NCBI GenBank assembly: GCA_022563775.1
Contig: JADFMS010000057.1
Span: 1-8,336, forward strand
From: Fidelibacterota bacterium
Lineage (GTDB): Bacteria; Marinisomatota; SORT01
Direction: 5' to 3'
Length of the DNA stretch: 8,336 bases
Shown one piece after another: positions 1 to 5,483 of the stretch (position 1 is its first letter; each line of letters opens with the position of its first letter). Under the pieces are notes generated by a model. That model was given only the letters and a program-made list of their open reading frames with translations, made no database searches and was not told where the DNA came from. The translations under genes and the position numbers were made by a program.

Positions 1-475
1 TTTTGAACCCGCACTCGCAGCTGCCGTCGGAACCAGCTGCTGATATTTCATCGTACGCGGTTGTCCTTCCTGTCTGATCGATCTGTTCTATTATTCGTCC
101 CCGACTCCAGTCGTAACAGTAGCAGACATTTACGTCCATACCGCTATCCTTGGAAAAGACTTTCACAACAAGATCGCTTTTTTCGAATACGGGAACGTCC
201 CCATTTGAGAAATAGACTACCGGACAATCCGAATCATTGCAGAAATAATAATGATCAGTTTCTCTGATATCCGACTGCCTATCGAACTTTACGGCGGTCA
301 TGACTGCAGTGATCGGCACTAATTTTGAAATTGCCCCCGATTTCGGACATTCCGCATTTTTGGGAGAACTAACCGGAAGCTCAACTTCACATTCACAGTC
401 ATCAACGATCAGTGTATCCGGATTCACGTCTAACGCGAACTTGAGACTTTCGTCAATCGGATTTGATTTCTTCAT
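1..475 (-). CDS. CopZ-type Cys-rich iron-sulfur metallochaperone (partial, C-terminus off window)
   Basis: The frame is open from the ATG at 475 to the left edge, giving 158 codons with no stop. The Cys pattern is that of the N-terminal domain of Archaeoglobus-type CopZ, which binds a [2Fe-2S] cluster and zinc and feeds metal to a transporter. It shows C27-x-C29, C43-P-x-x-G, F78-C79-x4-C84 followed by VVYF, C118-Y-C120-Y, and C153-x-C155 just before the family's usual Asn-Pro-Gly-Cys-Cys ending, which would lie off the window. There is no signal peptide, so it should be cytosolic. The start overlaps the end of the merP-like gene by 23 bp and has GAGGT about 9 nt upstream, so translation is probably coupled. 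Its place as the fourth gene of a mer-type operon suggests it carries metal delivered by MerT/MerP. Whether an HMA domain follows, as in CopZ, cannot be seen. Confidence 0.85.
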   Translation of the reverse strand, partial: MKKSNPIDESLKFALDVNPDTLIVDDCECEVELPVSSPKNAECPKSGAISKLVPITAVMTAVKFDRQSDIRETDHYYFCNDSDCPVVYFSNGDVPVFEKSDLVVKVFSKDSGMDVNVCYCYDWSRGRIIEQIDQTGRTTAYDEISAAGSDGSCECGFK

Positions 476-791
476 CCTTGACTACCTCGCTGTCAAAGTA
501 CGTTTCCTTCTTAACTTTTTTCGATATAGTTTCCGGTGAGGTTTTGTTTTCGTCGTATGTTACTGTCGCCAATCCGGTGGCAAGGTCCAACTTGACAGAA
601 GTTACACCTGCTTCCGAGTTTATACACTTCTCCACCGTTTTTACGCAATAGGAGCAGCTCAAGCCGCTCACTTTGATAGTAGTCGTCTGTTTATTTTCAT
701 CACCTATCGCGGCAGCGTTCAATCCGGTTATAGTCATTCCGAACACCGTCAACAGAACGACAACCACCGATTTCACTGATATGGTTTTCAT
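453..791 (-). CDS. merP: MerP-like periplasmic heavy-metal-binding protein
   Basis: This 112-aa protein has a Sec-type signal peptide (K2, K7, then a Val/Leu-rich core to about residue 24, with an Ala-rich cleavage region at 26-28) and one HMA domain at about residues 36-104. The metal site is G43-L-S-C46-S-Y-C49, followed by the family's helix and the GVTSVKLD strand. MerP binds Hg(II) in the periplasm through this Cys pair and hands it to MerT; that role is known for the family and inferred here from the order after merT. The start is supported by AAGGAG 6 nt before the ATG. The last 23 bp overlap the next gene. An additional Cys (C56) lies in the first helix. A general copper-binding HMA protein is the alternative, but the signal peptide and merT neighbour favour MerP. 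Confidence 0.85.
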   Translation of the reverse strand: MKTISVKSVVVVLLTVFGMTITGLNAAAIGDENKQTTTIKVSGLSCSYCVKTVEKCINSEAGVTSVKLDLATGLATVTYDENKTSPETISKKVKKETYFDSEVVKDEEIKSD

Positions 792-840
792 CTTTTTCTC
801 CTTATTCCGGCTAACATTTTCGTTTTGAAACTTCGGTTTA

Positions 841-1182
841 CTACACTAAAAGTAATAGCTGCGGTATCAGCATAAACGTAACTGCAAGAGCGGCTGATAT
901 CCATAACGATACTCTCTTAATCTTCTTGAGCTTATTTCTAAAAGGGGTTACATTCTCACAATCACAATTAGTATTCTTCCTCGAACCGTACTCAAGGTAA
1001 AACGCACCGCTCAAAAAAAGCCCGGATAATATTAACAAATAAGGTCGGTATATTTCAAACCCGACACTTAGTGAAATGCCGCTCACTCCAAATAGCATAA
1101 ATGTTAGAGGACCGATACAGCAGGCAGAGGCAATAAAGGCAGCTCCGATAGAAGCGATCGACGTTATAACAGTGTTGAAAAT
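841..1182 (-). CDS. merT: MerT-like mercuric ion transport protein with an ATT start codon
   Basis: Read from the ATT at 1182 this is 113 aa, close to the usual length of MerT (about 116). Helix 1 (about 4-28) carries the diagnostic ASACC-x-GPL motif with the Cys pair C21-C22. GVSG (32-35), an EIYRP segment before helix 2 (about 46-63), a cytosolic loop with a second pair C73-x-C75, and helix 3 (about 91-112) follow. MerT takes Hg(II) from MerP and moves it across the inner membrane. No ATG, GTG, TTG or CTG exists between the upstream in-frame stop near 1230 and the first ATG at 1098. Starting at 1098 would delete helix 1 and its Cys pair. AGGAG lies 7 nt before the ATT, matching the layout at merP. 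The gene overlaps the end of arsR by 19 bp. The family call is firm; the exact start is inferred. Confidence 0.85.
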   Translation of the reverse strand: MFNTVITSIASIGAAFIASACCIGPLTFMLFGVSGISLSVGFEIYRPYLLILSGLFLSGAFYLEYGSRKNTNCDCENVTPFRNKLKKIKRVSLWISAALAVTFMLIPQLLLLV

Positions 1183-1562
1183 CTTTTTTCTCCTCTGAAA
1201 ATGTCGGTTATTTGATGCAAAACCGGATTATCCGACAACGAGTAATAAATTGTAGGTGCATCTTTTCTGGAGACAACGAGATTCCTATCCTTGAGCTTTC
1301 TCAACTGATGTGAGATAGCGGATACGGATATCCCGAGCACGTCCGATATGTCGCAAACACATAACTCATCAGCACTGTCGAGCAAATAGATAATCTTGAT
1401 CCTCGTATCATTTCCTATAAGACTCAGGACTTCGGCTATTTCATCAAGGTCGGGACGCATAAGAATTTCAGACTGGAGATTTCTTAAGAGTTCTATGTCT
1501 ACATTTTTACGCGTACAGGAGACTTCCGTCAGTAGTTCCATTTTTGCATCCAGATAATTCAT
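1164..1562 (-). CDS. ArsR/SmtB-family metal-responsive repressor
   Basis: This 132-aa protein has a winged-helix domain at about residues 40-120. The stretch D52-T-R-I-K before helix alpha-2 and E66-L-C68-V-C70-D in alpha-3 are hallmarks of the thiolate-sensing ArsR/CadC branch. The recognition helix (S79-x-S81-x-I-S-H85-Q-L-R-K-L) and the wing (about 97-108) follow. C16 in the N-terminal extension could complete a three-thiolate site with C68 and C70, as N-terminal Cys residues do in CadC. Such proteins repress their own operon and leave DNA on binding Hg, Cd, Pb or As(III). It is first in the mer-type operon and takes the place of MerR. GAGGT precedes the ATG at 1562 by a short spacer. The inducing metal is inferred from the neighbours, not from the sequence. 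Confidence 0.92.
   Translation of the reverse strand: MNYLDAKMELLTEVSCTRKNVDIELLRNLQSEILMRPDLDEIAEVLSLIGNDTRIKIIYLLDSADELCVCDISDVLGISVSAISHQLRKLKDRNLVVSRKDAPTIYYSLSDNPVLHQITDIFRGEKRFSTLL
1190..1194 (-). promoter_or_regulatory. Ribosome-binding site deciding the merT start
   Basis: AGGAG sits inside the end of arsR, 7 nt upstream of the ATT at 1182. The merP start just downstream has an almost identical arrangement, AAGGAG then a short A-run ending in G then ATG. This parallel is the main reason for placing the merT start at ATT rather than at a later codon. Confidence 0.65.
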
Positions 1563-1579
1563 AGCAACCTCATTTAGTG

Positions 1580-1597
1580 TTTGAACATATGCTCAAA
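1580..1597. promoter_or_regulatory. Operator dyad for the ArsR-family repressor
   Basis: TTTGAACATATGCTCAAA is an 18-bp inverted repeat, perfect but for one symmetric pair, centred on CATATG. It resembles the TGAACA-type dyads bound by ArsR/SmtB repressors. It begins 2 bp downstream of the -10 box and covers the expected transcription start, so a bound repressor would block the promoter. Confidence 0.8.
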
Positions 1598-1599
1598 TG

Positions 1600-1628
1600 A
1601 ATATATGATTTTTTCGGGCACTTGTCAA
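1600..1628 (-). promoter_or_regulatory. Sigma-70 promoter of the arsR-merT-merP-copZ operon
   Basis: On the minus strand TTGACA (1628-1623), a 17-bp spacer and TATATT (1605-1600) form a near-consensus promoter. Transcription should start near 1593, about 30 nt before the arsR ATG and inside the operator dyad. The layout means strong expression when the repressor is released. Confidence 0.85.
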
Positions 1629-1665
1629 GCCCTAATTTCATTATGATAAAAAAATAGTTCGAATA

Positions 1666-2286
1666 TCAATAAACGAAATATGCGAGGATCCCCAATAGAA
1701 TGAGAACCGTACCTGTCACTCGTTTTTCATGGTGCTCAAGGAAATGCCAGTTGAGTTTTTTTACCCCTCTTAATCCTACATCGACCAATATCAGCATTCC
1801 CAGTACCGTAACAATTAGATATACAACAGATACAATGAAAATCCCCGACCAGCCTATCAAGCCTGCAGAGAAGTAGTACGCTTCTATCTCAATGCAGGGT
1901 GAGAAAAACATCGCAAAAGTCAGTGAACCGATGATCGCTGCTTTCGATCCTCTTTTTCCGGAACTCTTGATGCCGTGATTGTGAGTATGCGTCTGCTTTA
2001 AATCCATGAACAAATACAGCAACCCGAGACTTATTAAGATTACGGGAGCTGCCACTCTTACCATCGGTTCATAACTTTCCGACAGCGTATATCCCAAAAA
2101 CCCGACTAAGATTCCTATAAGAATCGTACTCGCCGTGTGCGCAAAACCGGCTGCGGCTGTCGCGGTGAGCGTTTCCCTTCTTGTCCATTTTTCGGAACTG
2201 CTTATCGCAATTATAGGCAGCCAATGGTTGGGAATCGACGCGTGAATGAGACTCAAGAGAAAACTACCTAAAAATACCTGAAACAT
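1666..2286 (-). CDS. His-rich six-helix membrane protein, NicO/UreH-like putative metal transporter
   Basis: This 206-aa protein has about six hydrophobic segments (about 4-28, 43-66, 77-95, 117-140, 147-170, 190-205). Motifs are H15-A-S-I-P-N20-H21-W in helix 1, G47-F-A-H50-T-A-S-T in helix 2, a cytosolic or periplasmic loop with H100-T-H102-N-H104, S129-P-C131-I-E-I-E, and H185-H186. The HAxxPNH and GFAHT elements recall the HAxxxDH and GH signatures of NicO/UreH nickel-cobalt transporters, but the match is loose and the family name should be held lightly. It starts 19 bp after terC and is almost surely cotranscribed with it. Its ribosome-binding site is weak. Together with terC and the mer operon downstream, it suggests metal export, but the substrate is unknown. 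No convincing terminator separates it from the mer promoter; only a T-run follows. Confidence 0.75.
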   Translation of the reverse strand: MFQVFLGSFLLSLIHASIPNHWLPIIAISSSEKWTRRETLTATAAAGFAHTASTILIGILVGFLGYTLSESYEPMVRVAAPVILISLGLLYLFMDLKQTHTHNHGIKSSGKRGSKAAIIGSLTFAMFFSPCIEIEAYYFSAGLIGWSGIFIVSVVYLIVTVLGMLILVDVGLRGVKKLNWHFLEHHEKRVTGTVLILLGILAYFVY

Positions 2287-2305
2287 TTGTAGTCTTTACG
2301 TCTGC

Positions 2306-3256
2306 TTAATCTGAAGGCGGTGCTTTTATCTTTTCTTCAACGATATGCGGAGCCGGCTTTAGAATCGATACGACAATTGAGATTGTAAGTATCGCCGCAA
2401 CCACACCTAAGGCAATCATGATCGGTATATCATAGATTTCAGAGATGAGCATTTTTGTGCCGACGAAAGATAGTACCATCCCGAGTCCGTATTTAAGATA
2501 ATGGAAGAGTTCGAGGATACCCGAAAGTGCGAAATACAGAGCCCTCAGACCAAGGATCGCAAACACGTTTGAGGTATATACTATAAATGAATCGTGCGTA
2601 ATAGCGAATATAGCGGGAATTGAATCCACGGCAAACGCGAGATCGGTTACTTCAACAACCATCAGCACTACGATGAGAGGTGTAAAATATCTCTTACCCT
2701 CGATATTTACGACAAACTTGTTTCCATGATATTCTTTAGTGATAGGCATAAATTTCTTTGCCAGATTAACTATAGGATTTCTTTCAGGATGGACTGAAAC
2801 TCCTTTCTGCACTGCCATTTTAATGCCTGTATACACTAAAAATGCACCGAAGATATAAATTACCCAGTGAAAATTACTTATCAGCGCCGTACCGAGCGCT
2901 ATTAACGCTCCCCGCATAACCAATGCTCCAATTATACCCCAATAAAGTACCTTGTGCTGATATTTTAATGGAACACCGAAGTAATTGAATACGATTGCAA
3001 AGACGAATATATTGTCAACACTCAGCGATTTTTCTATCAGGTAACCTGTTAGAAATTCCAAAGCGGAGTCGTATCCGAACCGGAAATAAACTACTACGTT
3101 GAACATCAGTGAAATGAATATCCATCCCATGCTCCATATCAGAGCTTCTCTTATTGATATTACTTGAGATTTTCTGTGGAGAACACCGAGGTCAAGCGCA
3201 ACGAGTATGAGGATTAGGACGTGAAAACCTATCCACCATGTCCAGCTATGTGCCAT
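2306..3256 (-). CDS. TerC/Alx-family integral membrane protein, probable manganese exporter
   Basis: This 316-aa protein is the usual length for the Alx branch. It has about nine membrane segments. The family's charged intramembrane motifs are all present: A20-L-D22-L-G near the N-terminus, E75-K-S-L-S-V-D81-N in an early helix, E202-V-T-D205-L-x-F-A-V-D211-S-I-P in the middle, and T228-S-N-V-F-A-I-L-G-L-R in the second half. A loop of about 150-190 and a short charged C-terminal tail complete it. Family members export Mn(II) or help metallate exported enzymes; tellurite resistance is the historical name. AAGGA lies 7 nt before the ATG. It heads a two-gene unit with the His-rich membrane protein and has a long structured leader. 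The family is certain; the substrate is inferred. Confidence 0.93.
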   Translation of the reverse strand: MAHSWTWWIGFHVLILILVALDLGVLHRKSQVISIREALIWSMGWIFISLMFNVVVYFRFGYDSALEFLTGYLIEKSLSVDNIFVFAIVFNYFGVPLKYQHKVLYWGIIGALVMRGALIALGTALISNFHWVIYIFGAFLVYTGIKMAVQKGVSVHPERNPIVNLAKKFMPITKEYHGNKFVVNIEGKRYFTPLIVVLMVVEVTDLAFAVDSIPAIFAITHDSFIVYTSNVFAILGLRALYFALSGILELFHYLKYGLGMVLSFVGTKMLISEIYDIPIMIALGVVAAILTISIVVSILKPAPHIVEEKIKAPPSD

Positions 3257-3386
3257 CCCGCAATCCTTGTCCGGTTTCTATTTTTAAATTTGAGGCTCCA
3301 CCAGCCTATCCTGTAACGCCTGGATTTCCCCAAACGAATACAGCGTACTAATTAAGGTAATAGAATTCTAAGTTGCACTAAGTAAT

Positions 3387-3417
3387 TTGGCGGGTTCTCT
3401 TAACCCATGATAGCCAA
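3387..3417 (-). ncRNA. Bulged hairpin in the putative 5' leader of terC
   Basis: On the minus strand, TTGGC, a six-nt bulge TATCAT, GGGTT, loop AAGAG, AACCC and GCCAA fold into a ten-pair stem. A TATAAT box at 3437-3432 would start the RNA near 3425, making this the first element of a leader of about 170 nt. Nearer the gene, ATCC/GGAT, CCAG/CTGG and AGGCT/AGCCT (about 3292-3330) can pair in overlapping, partly exclusive ways. I looked for the yybP-ykoY manganese riboswitch, common before terC/alx genes, and did not find its GGGGAGTA or closing AGACC signatures. No T-run follows, so a terminator is unlikely. Confidence 0.45.
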
Positions 3418-3431
3418 TATGCCCCATCAGC

Positions 3432-3437
3432 ATTATA
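3432..3437 (-). promoter_or_regulatory. Possible -10 box for terC
   Basis: A perfect TATAAT lies on the minus strand about 175 nt before the terC ATG. The hexamer 17 nt upstream (AACTGA) is a poor -35, so an activator or another start cannot be ruled out. The rest of the gap 3438-3600 is AT-rich with no feature I can support. Confidence 0.35.
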
Positions 3438-3601
3438 GACAGAGAGTTGTTTCCTCAGTTGATCAGATACAGAGTTATCGGACTCTCTTCAAATTTCCTA
3501 TTACGCGTTGAATACGTATTTGGTTTATGTGAAACAGTATAGTAATATAATAATCTTCTCATTTTAAACACTTTTACCGAAGAAAATATGATACGTCCTC
3601 C

Positions 3602-3630
3602 TTGACTCACCGCTCACACTTAATTATATT
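3602..3630 (+). promoter_or_regulatory. Sigma-70 promoter of the stand-alone DHp gene
   Basis: TTGACT (3602-3607), a 17-bp spacer and TATATT (3625-3630) put transcription near 3637, about 27 nt before the ATG. The strength of this promoter argues that the small downstream gene is real and not a relic. Confidence 0.8.
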
Positions 3631-3663
3631 CCAGCTGAAAAACAATTATCTGATTGGATAAAT

Positions 3664-3927
3664 ATGATGGATGAGCAATCGAGTCTCCCGGAAAATCCAG
3701 AATTGATTGAAAGATTCAAATCATTTTTAGAATTAGCACGAAATACGAGCCATGACCTGAATAACACCCTGTTTCCAATACTTACGGGTGCCGAGCTTAT
3801 TTTGGAAGACCTTTCCGATAAGGTATCAGTGGAGGAAACGGTTCTTGATATAAAAGAATCTACTGAAAAAGCTATCGATATTCTAAGCGGCTTTATTTCC
3901 GAAACCCGTGCCGTTGACGACTTTTAA
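3664..3927 (+). CDS. Stand-alone histidine-kinase dimerisation (DHp/HisKA-like) domain protein
   Basis: This 87-aa soluble protein is almost entirely a helical hairpin. Residues 14-45 hold an H-box, A25-R-N-T-S-H30-D-L-N-N34, in which H30 is the expected phosphorylated histidine, followed by LFPILTGAELIL, the usual helix after it. Residues 54-82 form the second helix (DIKESTEKAIDILSGF), matching the S-x-x-R-A-x-x-L pattern of hybrid-type kinases. No ATPase (HATPase_c) domain or N-terminal sensor is encoded; a stop and a terminator-like hairpin follow within 70 bp. It could act as a phosphotransfer or dimer-partner protein, in the manner of Spo0B or HPt proteins, or it may no longer transfer phosphate. 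Start ATG 3664 is directly followed by a second ATG at 3667; the ribosome-binding site is weak (GGAT). Domain call is good, role unknown. Confidence 0.75.
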   Translation: MMDEQSSLPENPELIERFKSFLELARNTSHDLNNTLFPILTGAELILEDLSDKVSVEETVLDIKESTEKAIDILSGFISETRAVDDF

Positions 3928-3967
3928 ATTCGTTGAGCCCTTTTATCTGATTTCCGACATAAATGAA

Positions 3968-3995
3968 CGGCGGGCTTAATAAATTAAACCCGCCG
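3968..3995. terminator. Bidirectional terminator-like hairpin between convergent genes
   Basis: CGGCGGG and CCCGCCG pair over 7 bp, with TTAA/TTAA pairing inside around a short AT loop. It sits 40 bp after the DHp gene and 29 bp after the end of the converging lipoprotein gene, so it can serve both. T-runs on either side are poor, so termination may be partial. Confidence 0.65.
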
Positions 3996-4024
3996 GGTTA
4001 CTTTGGTTTGGGTGAAAAGTCGAA

Positions 4025-5179
4025 CTACTCGAATATCAGCTTATAACTGTCGCCCACCATTCCTCCCGGTATTGCATGAGCTATTGCAGAGGCATCAAAG
4101 ACTGCTATGGAGAAATAATATTCGTCGTCAAGATCGTCAAACTGAATATCTGTTTCATTATTTCCCGTAACGAGTTTCCTCTTTAATTCCAACGACCATT
4201 TTCCGCCGGAATAGTTATGATATGCCGCCACGTCGCCTCTGTCTCCAACGAACGCTGAAACGTACACGCTCGGTATGAGGAGATCGGCATTGACCGAGAA
4301 ATCAGCGGTTGACAGCCCGTTCCCGTCCTGATCGACAAGTTCCCATGTGGTAGTGTCTATTGACACTATCTCTTTAGCCGTGCCGTCAGCGATTTCCGTA
4401 TCAAGTATCCAGTGATAATCTGTGCGTCCGGGTATCCAGTATTTCGGAACACTGTATTCTAATGTTTCTCCCTGAGCATTGATCAGTTCAAGTGTTTGCT
4501 TGTTGTTGCTGTAACCTCCGCTTTCTTTCGGATCGGCTTTCCTGCCGTTGCCGGTTGAATACGTCAGCCACTTATCATCCAGCTGGTTATACGGACCTGT
4601 TCTTACCCGTTTCCAGTGCCAGGTATCTCCGTACTCACCCTTGCTGTTCGTTGCCATCTGCTCTCCGTGGCAGATCACTCCGCAACCCTGTGTGTTAAAG
4701 CCCGCTATGCTGTTGTTATTGTTCCAGATGACGGCGAATTTATCTTCATAAGCCGGATTTACACCGTACTCTGGCTCTTTCTTCGGCTTCTGCATCCACT
4801 TATTAACGCTGTTACCGGAGTTGAAATACCACGCTTGCCTTTCAAGTGACTCTTCTGCATCGCCTGTCCATTCAAAGAGAAAGTATACGTCCGTATCAGT
4901 GTAAACTGATTTTACCGTCACTCCGTATGTATCTCCGTGATATCCGTCCCAGAAAGCGTAGTAGCTTGGAACGTTAACATCAGCTATTACCAGCTCCCTC
5001 GCGTCCGCCCATAACGCATCAGCAATGCCGTCCATTGTCGGCGGAGTCGTAACTCTCGATGATACCAGCGAGAACTCGTCATATTCCGGTCCGGTTATCT
5101 CATTTTCGTCTTCACTGCATGCCGCAAACCAAGTTCCCGTCAACGTAATCATCATTATATATGCTATTATTTTTCTCAT
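4025..5179 (-). CDS. Lipoprotein of the ethylbenzene-dehydrogenase-related heme family (EB_dh)
   Basis: This 384-aa protein has a lipoprotein signal (R2-K3, hydrophobic core, lipobox ending at C21), then a Ser/Glu-rich linker. From about residue 40 it follows the EB_dh / DMSO-reductase gamma-subunit fold: P46-P-T-M-D-G-x-A-D-x-x-W with a CBM9-like first strand, VYTDTDVYFLFEW (92-104), and D146-K-F-A-V-I-W. A CX3CH motif (C166-G-V-I-C170-H171) follows, a variant heme c-binding signature seen in this family. Late strands YFSIAVFDASAIAHA (355-369) fit the family ending. It is probably an outer-envelope electron-transfer or heme-binding protein; no catalytic partner is adjacent. I chose the start at 5179, not 5230, because AAGGAGGT lies 5 nt upstream and the signal peptide begins there. 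The substrate and redox partner cannot be told. Confidence 0.8.
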   Translation of the reverse strand: MRKIIAYIMMITLTGTWFAACSEDENEITGPEYDEFSLVSSRVTTPPTMDGIADALWADARELVIADVNVPSYYAFWDGYHGDTYGVTVKSVYTDTDVYFLFEWTGDAEESLERQAWYFNSGNSVNKWMQKPKKEPEYGVNPAYEDKFAVIWNNNNSIAGFNTQGCGVICHGEQMATNSKGEYGDTWHWKRVRTGPYNQLDDKWLTYSTGNGRKADPKESGGYSNNKQTLELINAQGETLEYSVPKYWIPGRTDYHWILDTEIADGTAKEIVSIDTTTWELVDQDGNGLSTADFSVNADLLIPSVYVSAFVGDRGDVAAYHNYSGGKWSLELKRKLVTGNNETDIQFDDLDDEYYFSIAVFDASAIAHAIPGGMVGDSYKLIFE

Positions 5180-5184
5180 CGTTA

Positions 5185-5192
5185 ACCTCCTT
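5185..5192 (-). promoter_or_regulatory. Full-consensus ribosome-binding site of the EB_dh lipoprotein
   Basis: AAGGAGGT lies 5 nt before the ATG at 5179 and settles the start against the longer in-frame option at 5230, which has no such site and would put 17 charged residues ahead of the lipoprotein signal. Confidence 0.85.
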
Positions 5193-5263
5193 TCCGTAGT
5201 CCATCTTTCATCCACAATGAAAGGAAACAATTATTATGCCACAGTTATATGCTAACGATGAAT

Positions 5264-5277
5264 CTTAATTAATTAAG
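5264..5277. repeat. Perfect 14-bp AT palindrome in the 5180-5483 gap
   Basis: CTTAATTAATTAAG is its own reverse complement and lies about 85 bp upstream of the EB_dh gene start, in or near its promoter region. It could be an operator, but AT-rich palindromes of this kind also occur by chance. Only weak promoter hexamers are visible nearby, and the rest of this gap is AT-rich without further support. Confidence 0.4.
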
Positions 5278-5415
5278 CTTGTAACTATTTATTTATATTT
5301 AATATATGCGATGTGATTTCACCTCTGACCTCAAATAGACGAGAGGATAAAAACAGGTTATATTTCTTATTTATCGTAATTTAATTCTTAATACCGATAA
5401 TCGGAGAAGATGTTT

Positions 5416-5443
5416 GGAATAGAAAGCGTAAATGCGCTTTTCC
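5416..5443 (-). terminator. Possible terminator after the CADD-family gene
   Basis: AAAGCG and CGCTTT pair around a six-base loop (5423-5440), with flanking GGAA/TTCC able to extend the stem past a small bulge. It begins about 40 bp after the stop on the minus strand. The following T content is modest (CTTTCTATTCC), so the call is tentative. Confidence 0.4.
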
Positions 5444-5483
5444 AATTCGCTGACAGAGCGGAGTTAACTGATATCTTGCTTAT

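Noticed and set aside
61..539. Plus-strand ORFs at 61-267 and 300-539
   Set aside because: They lie opposite the clear CopZ-type frame, have no ribosome sites and show no protein-like pattern.
841..1098. merT starting at the ATG at 1098 (85 aa)
   Set aside because: It would remove helix 1 and the Cys pair that defines MerT; ATG 1098 lies in the middle of the conserved GPL-to-GVSG segment.
1182..1192. ArsR-MerT fusion by -1 frameshift on the A6-G run
   Set aside because: The MerT frame is -1 to ArsR, and slippage on the A-run is possible. However, a DNA-binding repressor fused to a membrane carrier makes little sense, and the AGGAG serves the ATT start well.
3257..3430. yybP-ykoY manganese riboswitch before terC
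   Set aside because: The conserved GGGGAGTA and closing AGACC segments are absent on the terC strand.
4492..4849. Cys-rich plus-strand ORFs at 4492-4849
   Set aside because: Three overlapping frames opposite the EB_dh gene; composition follows the opposite-strand codons, with no ribosome sites.
5180..5230. Start of the EB_dh protein at 5230
   Set aside because: It lacks a ribosome site and puts a charged stretch before the lipoprotein signal; AAGGAGGT marks 5179.
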